Source of the DNA: DASPHG01 sp963748315
GTDB taxonomy: Bacteria > Actinomycetota > Thermoleophilia > Solirubrobacterales > Thermoleophilaceae
Reading direction: 5' to 3'
DNA: 64,000 nucleotides
Assembly (NCBI GenBank): GCA_963748315.1
Contig: CAVVIK010000005.1
Coordinates: 496,001 to 560,000, forward strand
Under the pieces are notes generated by a model. That model was not told the origin of the DNA, made no database searches, and saw only the letters and a list, made by a program, of their open reading frames with translations. Shown one piece after another: positions 33,915 through 41,012 of this stretch (position 1 is its first letter; each line of letters begins with the position of its first letter). The position numbers were made by a program, and so were the translations under genes.

Positions 33915-34160
33915 CTAGGCCGCCACGGTCTCCGCGAAGCCGCGGTGCACGCGCAGCATGTCGACGAGCTTCGCGGTGGGCGCGAACGGGTTGGCGATCG
34001 CACGGCCGTCGTCGATGCTGAGCGCGGCGCGGAGCTCGCCGGCCTGCTCGGCCACGAGGACCGTGCCGTGGAGAGCCGCCCGATCGTCCAGCGCCGCGAG
34101 GCGGCGGAGGGCGAACGCGTCGGCTGTGGTCGCCTGCCGGATGGTGATCTCGGGTGCCAT
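33915..34160 (-). CDS. Short GNAT-like hypothetical protein
   Basis: An 81-residue protein resembling only the first part of a GNAT acetyltransferase: PEITIRQATTADAFALRRLA, then GTVLVAEQAGELRAALSIDDG, with no acetyl-CoA binding loop (R/Q-x-x-G-x-G/A missing) because the protein stops soon after. Small proteins of this shape are frequent in this bacterial group, so it is probably a natural short form. ATG 34160 is preceded by AGGAGG at 5 bases, which decides against ATG 34187. It is divergent from the LysR gene. Confidence 0.6.
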   Translation of the reverse strand: MAPEITIRQATTADAFALRRLAALDDRAALHGTVLVAEQAGELRAALSIDDGRAIANPFAPTAKLVDMLRVHRGFAETVAA

Positions 34161-34223
34161 GGTGGCCTCCTGGTATCGGGTTTCCATGGGCTAAACAATC
34201 CCACTGTTGAGGTATCAGATCAA

Positions 34224-34252
34224 ATGACACTCCGTTGTACCTGTGATAAGGT
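34224..34252 (+). promoter_or_regulatory. Sigma-70 promoter ATGACA-17-TAAGGT for the LysR gene
   Basis: -35 ATGACA (34224-34229), 17-base spacer, -10 TAAGGT (34247-34252), then 6 bases to ATG 34259. Best-matching promoter in the window. A partly symmetric stretch at 34211-34226 (GTATCAGATCAAATGA) overlaps the -35 and could be a LysR self-binding site. Confidence 0.55.
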
Positions 34253-34258
34253 GCGCTT

Positions 34259-35188
34259 ATGCTCGATGTCAAGCGTTTGAGGGTCCTCCACGAGGTCGCG
34301 CGGCAGGGCTCCTTCTCGGCCGCGGCCGAAGCGCTCTCCTACACGCAGTCGGCCGTCTCCCAGCAAATCGCGGCGCTCGAACGCGAGACCGGCAGCACGC
34401 TGGTCGACCGCGGCGCACGCGGAATACGCATGACCGACGCCGGTGAGGCGCTCGTGCGGCATGCGGACGGGATCCTCACCCGGATAACCGACGCCGAGGC
34501 TGAGCTCGAGGCGATCGCCGGCCTCCGCGGCGGGCGGGTCCGCGTGGCGTCGTTCGCCACCGCCGGCTCCACCTTCGTGCCGCACGCGATCGCGACATTC
34601 CACGAGCAGTACCCCGCGGTCGAGATCTTGCTGAAGGAGTCGGATCCCGAGGAGAGCGTGCCCGCGCTGAAGGCCGGGCAGCTCGACATAGCGATCCTGT
34701 TCGAGCCCCATGGCGCCGGCGACCTGGGTGACATGGAGAAAATCCACCTGCTCGAGGATCCGATGTCGGTCGTCCTACCCGAGGACCACCCACTCGCGTC
34801 GAAGGCCAAGATCAGGCTGAAGGACCTCGAGAGCGAGGCATGGGTGCAGACGACTTCCTCCTGCCCGTGCTGCATCATCGTCGCGGACGAGTGCCGCGCC
34901 GCCGGCTTCGAGCCGCGCGTGGCGTTCGAGTCGGACGATTACCTGACGGTCCAGGGTCTAGTCGCCGCCGGCGTCGGCGTGGCGATGATCCCGTCGCTCG
35001 GCCTGGCCGCCTACCGGCCCGACATCGCGATCCGCCCACTGGTGGGAGCGAAGCCGAAGCGCGACATCTACGCCGTCACGCTGCCGGGAGGCAAGCACTC
35101 GCCGGCCACTCAGGCGATGCTCGACGTGCTCTGCGATGCGGCACACCGCTACGACCTCGGCGAGACACGCCTCGCCGTGGCGTCCTAG
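34259..35188 (+). CDS. LysR-family transcriptional regulator
   Basis: A 309-residue LTTR. The winged helix-turn-helix is at residues 1-60 (VKRLRVLHEVARQGSFSAAA, YTQSAVSQQIAALERETG), a linker helix follows, and a two-lobed effector domain occupies residues ~90-300 (DIAILFEPHGAGD, DDYLTVQGLVAAGVGVAMIP). Unusual is a cysteine group at the lobe interface, SSCPCCIIVADEC (C202, C204, C205, C212), where relatives usually have a Ser/His/Pro stretch. The target is unknown; the divergent GNAT-like gene is the natural candidate. The stop shares CTAG with the convergent SCP2 gene. Confidence 0.88.
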   Translation: MLDVKRLRVLHEVARQGSFSAAAEALSYTQSAVSQQIAALERETGSTLVDRGARGIRMTDAGEALVRHADGILTRITDAEAELEAIAGLRGGRVRVASFATAGSTFVPHAIATFHEQYPAVEILLKESDPEESVPALKAGQLDIAILFEPHGAGDLGDMEKIHLLEDPMSVVLPEDHPLASKAKIRLKDLESEAWVQTTSSCPCCIIVADECRAAGFEPRVAFESDDYLTVQGLVAAGVGVAMIPSLGLAAYRPDIAIRPLVGAKPKRDIYAVTLPGGKHSPATQAMLDVLCDAAHRYDLGETRLAVAS

Positions 35189-35625
35189 CTCGGGATCCGA
35201 AACAGCGACTGAACGCTGGCGGCGAACATCAGGTCGCCGTCGATCTTCAGCTTGCCCGTCATGAACATCGTCGGACCGGCCGCATTGCCGGTGACCAGCT
35301 TCAGGAAGTCGACCGGCTTCATCGTGAAAGTGACGCGCGGCGCCTGGTCACCATCCGGCACGATCGTGCAGTTGCCGCCGGCCATGACGACCTGGTAGCG
35401 ATCGTGCCCGCCGCCGGGCCTGTCGAGGATCCGCCACTCGATCACGGCCTCGGTGCCGGCCGCCTTCTCCGCGTCGAAATGCTCGGCCATCTGGCTGAAG
35501 ATCCCATCGAGCACGAGCGCGCGGACCTTCTCGTCCGCCATCCCCGCGGCAAGCTGGTCCTCCGGCGTATCCGCGATCGCCTTCACGAACGCGGCCGCGT
35601 CGACTGAAGCGGGATCGATGTCCAT
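35185..35625 (-). CDS. SCP2 sterol-binding domain protein
   Basis: A 146-residue protein of the SCP-2 fold: EAVIEWRILDRPGGGHDRYQ, CTIVPDGDQAPRVTFTMKPV and the family's closing pattern GKLKIDGDLMFAASVQSLF, which forms the hydrophobic tunnel for lipid ligands. It likely binds fatty acyl or other lipid groups in the cytoplasm. It begins 2 bases after yebC on the same strand, ending the aminopeptidase-yebC-SCP2 run. Confidence 0.8.
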   Translation of the reverse strand: MDIDPASVDAAAFVKAIADTPEDQLAAGMADEKVRALVLDGIFSQMAEHFDAEKAAGTEAVIEWRILDRPGGGHDRYQVVMAGGNCTIVPDGDQAPRVTFTMKPVDFLKLVTGNAAGPTMFMTGKLKIDGDLMFAASVQSLFRIPS

Positions 35626-35627
35626 CG

Positions 35628-36377
35628 CTACCCCGCCACCCGCTCGAGCACTTCGGCGTCGACATTGAAGTTCGCGTGCACGGCGTTGACGTCGTCGTGT
35701 TCCTCGAGCGCGTCCATCAGGCGCATGAGCTGGGCGACCTGGTCCTCGGGCACGTCCACCGTGCTCTTCGGCTGCATCGCGAGCTCGGCCGATTCCAGGT
35801 CCACCCCCGCGTCGACGAGCGCCTTGCGCACCGTCTCGAGGTCCTCGGGCGCCGTGACCACCTCGTACACGTTCTCGTCGACCGAGACGTCCTCGGCGCC
35901 GGCATCGATGGCGGCGAACAGATCGTCCTCGGAGTAACGCTCGCCGTCCACGACGATCACGCCCTTCTTGTCGAATACCCAGGCCACCGAGCCCGGCTCG
36001 CCCAGGTTGCCACCCGACTTCGTGAAGATGTGGCGCACCTCGGAGCCTGTGCGGTTGCGGTTGTCGGTCAGCGACTCGACGAGTACCGCCACTCCCGCCG
36101 GCCCGTAGCCCTCGTAGAGGACGCTCTCGAACGACTCGGCATCCGCGTCGGCGCCCGTGCCCTTCGCGATCGCGCGCTCGATGTTGTCCTTGGGCATCGA
36201 CGCGTCCTTCGCCTTCTGGACGGCGAGCGCCAGCGCCGGGTTGCCCGTCGGGTCTCCCCCGCCCTCACGCGCGGCGACCTGGATCGCCCGCGTCAGCTTC
36301 GTGAAGAGCGCGCCCCGCTTCGCGTCGGTCGCCTTCTTCTTGTGCTTGATCGAGGCCCACTTGGAATGGCCCGCCAT
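35628..36377 (-). CDS. yebC: YebC/PmpR-family protein (translation/transcription regulator)
   Basis: A 249-residue YebC/TACO1 family protein. It starts MAGHSKWASIKHKKKATDAK, the family signature, followed by FTKLTRAIQVAAREGGGDPT, PKDNIERAIAKGTG and YEGYGPAGVAVLVESLTDNR. YebC proteins help ribosomes through difficult Pro stretches and were earlier described as transcription regulators. ATG 36377 gives the conserved N-terminus; GTG 36380 one codon earlier is possible. In many actinobacteria yebC lies between pdxT and ruvC, as it nearly does here. Confidence 0.93.
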   Translation of the reverse strand: MAGHSKWASIKHKKKATDAKRGALFTKLTRAIQVAAREGGGDPTGNPALALAVQKAKDASMPKDNIERAIAKGTGADADAESFESVLYEGYGPAGVAVLVESLTDNRNRTGSEVRHIFTKSGGNLGEPGSVAWVFDKKGVIVVDGERYSEDDLFAAIDAGAEDVSVDENVYEVVTAPEDLETVRKALVDAGVDLESAELAMQPKSTVDVPEDQVAQLMRLMDALEEHDDVNAVHANFNVDAEVLERVAG

Positions 36378-36386
36378 CACTGCCCC

Positions 36387-37490
36387 CTAGACAACGAACT
36401 TTCCGTCGCGCTGGATCTCGGTGCCGTCGACCGTGATCGCGCCGCCCTGACGGAGGTCACAGACCATGTCCCAGTGGACGGCGGAGTCGTTGACGCCGCC
36501 GGACTCCGGATAGCTCATCCCGATCGCCATGTGGACGGTGCCGCCGATCTTCTCGTCCAACAGGATCTCCTTGGTGCCCGTGGCGATGCCGTAGTTGGTG
36601 CCGATGCCCAGCTCGCCCAGGCGGCGCGCGCCCTCGTCGGTGTCGAGCATCTCGATGAGGAACTCCTCACCGCGCTCCGCTGAGGCGTCGACGACCTTGC
36701 CGTCCTCGAACTTGAAGCGGACACCGGCGACCTCGCGGCCGGCATAGGTGGCCGGGAACGAGAAGGCGACCTCGCCGTTCACCGAGTCCTCGATCGGGCC
36801 GGTGAAGAACTCTCCGTCCGGCATGTTGTGCTCGCCCACGCATGGGATGAAGGTGCGACCGGCAACGCCCAGGGTGATGTCGGTGTCGGGCCCGGTGATG
36901 CGGACCTCCTCCTTGCCCTCCATCCACGCTGCCAGGCGCTTCACCTCGTCGGACTGGCGTTGCCACGCCGTGACCGGCTCCTCGTCGGTCGCGAGGCAAG
37001 CGCGGTAGTAGAAGTCCTCGTACGCGGCGAGCGACATCCCAGCCTCGGATGCGTACGCGTGCGTCGGGAACAGCGTCAGCGACCACCGGTAGCTGCCCTC
37101 GGCGGCGCGCTTCATGCTCGTGTCCATCAGCGGCTTGCGCGCCTTCTGCGTGATCGCCTGACGCTTCGGGTCGACCTGCGACAGGCCGCGCGTGTTGGCG
37201 TCCGCCATGACGGCGATGCGCACGTCGGCGTTCTCGGCCACCCACGTCGCAGTCGGCGGAACCCACTCGAGCTGCTTCTCGCTGGCCAGCTCGTAGAAGG
37301 CGGGCGCGGCCGCCTCGGTCGTCAGCTGCATGATCGGCAAGCCGCCGGCGCGCAGGACCTCCTCGTAGATCGCCTGCACGAGAGGCTCGGCCTCGGTCGT
37401 CGACTGGATCACGCAGACGTCGTCCGGCTGGACGTTCGTCGAGTAGCGGACGAGAATCTGCGCGAGCGCGTCTGCGCGTTGGTCCCTCAT
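36387..37490 (-). CDS. M29-family metallo-aminopeptidase
   Basis: A 367-residue thermophilic-type aminopeptidase (M29, AmpS/PepS). Metal and catalytic positions visible: RITGPDTDITLGVAGR, CVGEHNMPDGEFFTGPIEDS (Glu and the PDGE motif, ~residues 215-235), ERGEEFLIEMLDTDEGARRL, and the C-terminal SGGVNDSAVHWDMVCDLRQG (His/Asp ligands ~330-345). It removes N-terminal residues from peptides in the cytoplasm. ATG 37490 overlaps the end of pdxT (ATGA), so the gene follows pdxS-pdxT in one operon. Confidence 0.9.
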   Translation of the reverse strand: MRDQRADALAQILVRYSTNVQPDDVCVIQSTTEAEPLVQAIYEEVLRAGGLPIMQLTTEAAAPAFYELASEKQLEWVPPTATWVAENADVRIAVMADANTRGLSQVDPKRQAITQKARKPLMDTSMKRAAEGSYRWSLTLFPTHAYASEAGMSLAAYEDFYYRACLATDEEPVTAWQRQSDEVKRLAAWMEGKEEVRITGPDTDITLGVAGRTFIPCVGEHNMPDGEFFTGPIEDSVNGEVAFSFPATYAGREVAGVRFKFEDGKVVDASAERGEEFLIEMLDTDEGARRLGELGIGTNYGIATGTKEILLDEKIGGTVHMAIGMSYPESGGVNDSAVHWDMVCDLRQGGAITVDGTEIQRDGKFVV

Positions 37491-38025
37491 ACGCGAGCTC
37501 CTTCTCTTAGCCAGGCGTGCACACGCACGTCATCGGTCAACTCAGGATGGAAGGACACGGCAAGAACGTTGTCCTGCCGCACCGCAACGGGATGGCCGTC
37601 CACCTCTGCGAGCACCTCCACATCCTCTCCTACTTCCTCGACCCACGGCGCCCTGATGAAGACCGCCGTGATCGGCTCGCCCTCGAGCGTGAGCTCGGTC
37701 TCGAACGAGTGCGACTGGCGGCCGAACGCGTTCCTGCGAGTCGACACGTCAAGAAGCTTCAGGTGATCCCGGTCGAGCATGATCAAACCGGCGCATGTGC
37801 CGAGGGTCGGTACCCCGCTCTTCACGAGATCACGTAGGGGGGCGGCCAGGTTTTCCCGCTCGATCCCCAGGGACATGGTCGTCGATTCCCCACCGGGGAT
37901 GACCAGCGCGTCGAGGCCTCGAGGTCGCTGGGCGTGCGGACCTCGCGCGGTGTCGTTCCCAGCTCGCGCAGGATCTTCGCGTGTGCCTCGAAGTCGCCCT
38001 GGAGGGCGAGGACGCCGACCGTCAC
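37487..38025 (-). pseudogene. pdxT: Pyridoxal 5'-phosphate synthase glutaminase PdxT, frame broken near 37915
   Basis: The glutaminase that supplies ammonia to PdxS for vitamin B6 synthesis. GTG 38025 starts VTVGVLALQGDFEAHAKIL up to SDLEA, then the frame changes: LDALVIPGGESTTM continues in another frame through the nucleophile motif LGTCAGLIML and the final FHPELTDD (His/Glu of the triad) to 37487. One C is missing where GAGGCCCTCGAC would give the usual LEALDAL, a CCC-to-CC change at about 37915-37917. All catalytic parts survive, so this looks like a homopolymer error in the assembly. It overlaps pdxS by GTGA. Confidence 0.82.
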
Positions 38026-38918
38026 CAGCCGCGGGTTTGGAGCAGGCCCGGTCCGCCGTTGTCGGCGCCGAGCGTCGAGATCTCCAGCCCCTTCATCGCC
38101 TCGCCCAGGCCACGAGACGCCTCCGCGACCCGCTCCGGGTCCTCGAAGTGCGTGGTGGCCTCGACGATTGCCTTCGCCGTCCGCTCCGGGTCCTCCGACT
38201 TGAAGATGCCGGAGCCGACGAAGTTGCCCTCGGCGCCGAGCTGCATCATCAGCGCCGCGTCGGCGGGCGTCGCGATGCCGCCCGCGCAGAACAGGACGAC
38301 CGGGAGCCGGCCGGTCTCGGCGACGTCCCTGACGAGCTCGACCGGTGCCTGCAGCTCCTTTGCGGCGGTCGCGAGCTCGTGCGGCTCCAGCGTGGTCAGC
38401 CGGCGGATCTCGCCCCGGATCAGGCGCATGTGGCGGACGGCCTCTACGACGTTGCCGGTACCCGCCTCGCCCTTCGAGCGGATCATCGCCGCACCTTCGC
38501 CGATCCGCCTGAGCGCCTCGCCGAGGTTGGTCGCGCCGCACACGAACGGCACCTTGAACGCCCACTTGTCGATGTGGTTCGCCTCGTCGGCGGGCGTGAG
38601 CACCTCCGACTCGTCGATGTAGTCGACGTCGAGCGCCTCGAGCACGCGCGCCTCGACGAAGTGCCCGATGCGGGCCTTCGCCATGACCGGGATCGTGACC
38701 GCCTCCTGGATCTCCGTGATCTTCGTCGGATCGGCCATGCGCGCGACGCCGCCCGCGGCGCGAATGTCGGCCGGGACGCGCTCGAGCGCCATGACGGCGC
38801 ACGCCCCCGCGGCCTCCGCGATCTTGGCCTGGTCGGCGGTGACGACGTCCATGATCACGCCACCCTTGAGCATCTCGGCGAGGCCCGCCTTGACGCGGAA
38901 AGTGCCTTCTTGCTTCAC
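38022..38918 (-). CDS. pdxS: Pyridoxal 5'-phosphate synthase subunit PdxS
   Basis: A 298-residue (beta/alpha)8 enzyme that makes PLP from ribose 5-phosphate, glyceraldehyde 3-phosphate and ammonia. Visible: GGVIMDVVTADQAKIAEAAG (Asp of the active site), IPVMAKARIGHFVEARVLEA (first Schiff-base Lys ~residue 85), IRSKGEAGTGNVVEAVRHMR (second active Lys ~residue 153, glycine-rich phosphate loop), and FVGSGIFKSEDP. Length is normal. GTG 38918 stands 7 bases after TATAGT. It is the first gene of a pdxS-pdxT-aminopeptidase-yebC-SCP2 run. Confidence 0.94.
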   Translation of the reverse strand: MKQEGTFRVKAGLAEMLKGGVIMDVVTADQAKIAEAAGACAVMALERVPADIRAAGGVARMADPTKITEIQEAVTIPVMAKARIGHFVEARVLEALDVDYIDESEVLTPADEANHIDKWAFKVPFVCGATNLGEALRRIGEGAAMIRSKGEAGTGNVVEAVRHMRLIRGEIRRLTTLEPHELATAAKELQAPVELVRDVAETGRLPVVLFCAGGIATPADAALMMQLGAEGNFVGSGIFKSEDPERTAKAIVEATTHFEDPERVAEASRGLGEAMKGLEISTLGADNGGPGLLQTRGW

Positions 38919-38925
38919 CTCTCCA

Positions 38926-38931
38926 ACTATA
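38926..38931 (-). promoter_or_regulatory. -10 element TATAGT for the pdxS operon
   Basis: Near-consensus hexamer on the - strand, 7 bases before GTG 38918. The 7-base gap (TGGAGAG) leaves almost no leader. Confidence 0.5.
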
Positions 38932-38975
38932 GGGAGGGGATTACGCGAGCCGGAGGCGAGCTTTGCCCTCAGAAG

Positions 38976-38993
38976 GCGGGCAGGGATGCCCGC
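38976..38993 (-). terminator. Hairpin after the RpiR-family regulator gene
   Basis: GCGGGCA, loop TCCC, TGCCCGC on the - strand, 7 bp, starting 6 bases after the stop at 39000; then CTTCT. It separates this gene from the pdxS promoter downstream. Confidence 0.45.
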
Positions 38994-38999
38994 GGAGCG

Positions 39000-39851
39000 T
39001 CACTTCAGCTTGAAGGCCTTGATGCGGTCCAGGTAGGCGGGTTCGTCCAGCGCGTAGACGCCGTAGGCGAGTGCCTGGACGAGGCCGAGCAGCGCGGTGT
39101 GCGAGCGCACGTATGCCGGGCTGTTCGAGGAGTAGTAGAGGCGCTGGTCGCCCAGCTTCGTCACTTCGGAGAGGGTCGCGTCGGAGATCGCGATCGTCGC
39201 CGCGCTGCGATGGCGGGCGAGCTTCATCGCTCGCACGACGAGCGGATGCGGGCGCCCGGCCGAAAACCCGATCAGGAGCGTGTTCTCGTCGATCCGGCCG
39301 AGCCGGGCGAGGCCCTCCTGCGACGGCGACGCCACGACCTCGCAGCGGAGGTCGAGCAGCATCAGCAGGTGGCGCAGGTAGCTGGCGAAGAACGCCATCT
39401 GGTCGGTTCCGCACAGAACGATTCGCTCAGCACGCGAGATCGCCTCGATCGCCGCCGCGACCTCGTCGCGGTCGATCTTGCGCGCGGTCTCCTCGACGTT
39501 CGTGTGGTCGGCTGCCAGCGCGGCCTCGAACTCGGTCTGGTCGATCGGGAAGAGCGGCGCAGTGCCGGCGGTCTCCGTCAGCGTGCCGTTCTCGCGCTGG
39601 CGCCGGTACTCGTCGCGCGCACACTGCTGCAGCTCGGGGAAGCCCTCGAAGCCGAGCGCCTGAGCGAACCGGACGACGGTCGAGCTCGACGTGTTGGCGC
39701 GGCGGGCAAGCTCCTCCGCCGTGTGGAAGGCGGCCTCGTCGAGGTGGTCGACGATGTACTGGCCGACGTCCTTCTGCGAGCGCGAGAACTCCTCGAAGCG
39801 GGAGCGGATCTCGTCAGAAAGGGTCAGCGCTGAGGTGCCGTTGCGGCTCAC
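39000..39851 (-). CDS. MurR/RpiR-family transcriptional regulator (HTH + SIS)
   Basis: A 283-residue regulator. N-terminal HTH_6 domain: RSQKDVGQYIVDHLDEAAFH, TAEELARRANTSSSTVVRFA, QALGFEGFPELQQ (residues ~20-75). C-terminal SIS sugar-phosphate-binding domain: AERIVLCGTDQMAFFASYLRH and DENTLLIGFSAGRPHPLVVRA (~residues 130-250). It senses a phosphosugar; the target is not obvious. I use GTG 39851 (VSRNGTSALTLSDEIRSRF); the frame extends to 39974 but the added residues do not look like the family and would overlap the divergent gene's leader. Confidence 0.82.
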   Translation of the reverse strand: MSRNGTSALTLSDEIRSRFEEFSRSQKDVGQYIVDHLDEAAFHTAEELARRANTSSSTVVRFAQALGFEGFPELQQCARDEYRRQRENGTLTETAGTAPLFPIDQTEFEAALAADHTNVEETARKIDRDEVAAAIEAISRAERIVLCGTDQMAFFASYLRHLLMLLDLRCEVVASPSQEGLARLGRIDENTLLIGFSAGRPHPLVVRAMKLARHRSAATIAISDATLSEVTKLGDQRLYYSSNSPAYVRSHTALLGLVQALAYGVYALDEPAYLDRIKAFKLK

Positions 39852-39942
39852 GCGGGTGGGATTCGCCCGCGGCCTCGCGGTTCCTTCCGTTATGGGCGGC
39901 GAGGGGTTAGTGTCGCTCCAGACTCGACCCCTGGAGGCAGCC

Positions 39943-40212
39943 ATGCACGTAGCACTCGTGAACGTCACCATCAACGACCCTGAAGCAGCGGTCGATTACC
40001 TCCGAAGCGAGATCGTCCCGCGCGTGTCGCAGGCGCCCGGTTTCGTCGCCGGCTACTGGTATGGCGACGGGCAGACGAAGGGTGCCGCGACGATCGTGTG
40101 GGATTCCGAGGAGAACGCGGAGGGCTTCGTGAAGATGCTGCGCGAGAACCCGGGACCTGGACACGCGACGATCGACAGCGTCGAGACACAGCCGGTCGTA
40201 GCGAACGCCTAG
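39943..40212 (+). CDS. Small dimeric alpha/beta-barrel (ABM-like) protein
   Basis: An 89-residue protein with a ferredoxin-like ABM/dimeric alpha-beta barrel pattern: HVALVNVTINDPEAAVDYL, then PGFVAGYWYGDGQTKGAATI and VWDSEENAEGF helix-strand. Such proteins are small monooxygenase-like or ligand-binding dimers; the catalytic role is unknown. GGAGG stands 6 bases before ATG 39943, and a TAGTGT hexamer (39908-39913) 29 bases upstream can be its promoter. It is divergent from the RpiR-type regulator. Confidence 0.65.
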   Translation: MHVALVNVTINDPEAAVDYLRSEIVPRVSQAPGFVAGYWYGDGQTKGAATIVWDSEENAEGFVKMLRENPGPGHATIDSVETQPVVANA

Positions 40213-40216
40213 CGGT

Positions 40217-40906
40217 TCACTGCAGCGCACGCGCCGCGGCGTCGCCTAGGCGCTCATAGCCCCTGACCGTCGGATGGATGCCATCGGCGGTCCACCGCGC
40301 GGGCATGTGGCCGGGCCGGCGCGGGTCCTCGAGCCGGCCGAAGAAGTCGATGACCGGCACCCCCTCGTCCTGCGCAAGCGACCTGATGCGGCTGTTCAGG
40401 CGCCGCACCACCGCTGCCCAAGTCCGATAGCGCCCGTTGATGGGCGGGATCGTCGTCACGAGCGCGCGCAACCCCGCCTCCCGGGCACGTCCGAGGATGT
40501 CCTGGATATTCGCCACCGCGGCGGCGACGGTCCGGCCCTGGGTGAGGTCGTTCGTGCCGCCCTGGACGACGACCACGTCGGCACCCGCGGTACAGCGTGC
40601 GAACCGGGCCTCGATCTCATCCGTGCGGTCCCCCTCCACGCCGCAGTTGCGAAACCGGAACGCGCCGTCAGTCGCCTTGTCTGCCCAGTGCTGCCACTGG
40701 CTCGAACGTGTGAGCTGCCCCTGCGACTCGATCACGGCACGCAGGCTCGGGTTCGGGCTCCAGCCGGGCGCCCCTGCCGTGATCGAGTCGCCCAGGGTCG
40801 CCACGATCGGGACGTCCGGCTCGGCGGTCGTCGACGAACCGCTTTCGCCGCAGGCAGCCAGCGCGACAAGCGCGACGGCCAGGATGCACCGTACGGCGGA
40901 GGTCAC
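40217..40906 (-). CDS. SGNH/GDSL-hydrolase lipoprotein
   Basis: A 229-residue secreted lipoprotein: signal with lipobox VALAAC (Cys19). SGNH blocks: IVATLGDSITAG (Ser41), the conserved Gly-region NCGVEGDRTDEI, VVVQGGTNDLTQG (block III Asn) and WTADGIHPTVRGYERL (Asp/His block V). So a serine esterase or acyl hydrolase anchored outside the membrane. The only usable start, GTG 40906, lies 3 bases after the 3' end of the tRNA(CAT) gene on the same strand, so the mRNA must come from the tRNA promoter. Confidence 0.87.
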   Translation of the reverse strand: MTSAVRCILAVALVALAACGESGSSTTAEPDVPIVATLGDSITAGAPGWSPNPSLRAVIESQGQLTRSSQWQHWADKATDGAFRFRNCGVEGDRTDEIEARFARCTAGADVVVVQGGTNDLTQGRTVAAAVANIQDILGRAREAGLRALVTTIPPINGRYRTWAAVVRRLNSRIRSLAQDEGVPVIDFFGRLEDPRRPGHMPARWTADGIHPTVRGYERLGDAAARALQ

Positions 40907-40909
40907 GAA

Positions 40910-40983
40910 TGGGCCCGCCAGGACTCGAACCTGGGACCTACGGATTATGAGTCCGCTGCTCTAACCAGCTGAGCTACGGGCCC
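40910..40983 (-). tRNA. tRNA with anticodon CAT (Met elongator, or Ile after lysidine)
   Basis: The - strand forms a full cloverleaf: acceptor GGGCCCG/CGGGCCC, D-arm TAGCTCAGCTGGTTAGAGCA, anticodon stem GCGGA with loop CTCATAA, and T-arm CCAGGTTCGAGTCCTGG. Anticodon CAT at 40949-40947. It is not initiator-like, since it has a paired first base. CCA is not encoded. A TAGCTT hexamer (40996-40991) 7 bases before position 1 is the likely promoter. Met versus Ile(CAT) cannot be decided by eye. Confidence 0.9.
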
Positions 40984-41012
40984 CGCGCCAAAGCTAGCGC
41001 CTGGCCGGGCGG

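Noticed and set aside
39852..39974. N-terminal extension of the RpiR-type regulator up to 39974
   Set aside because: The extra residues are not family-like and overlap the divergent gene and its ribosome site.
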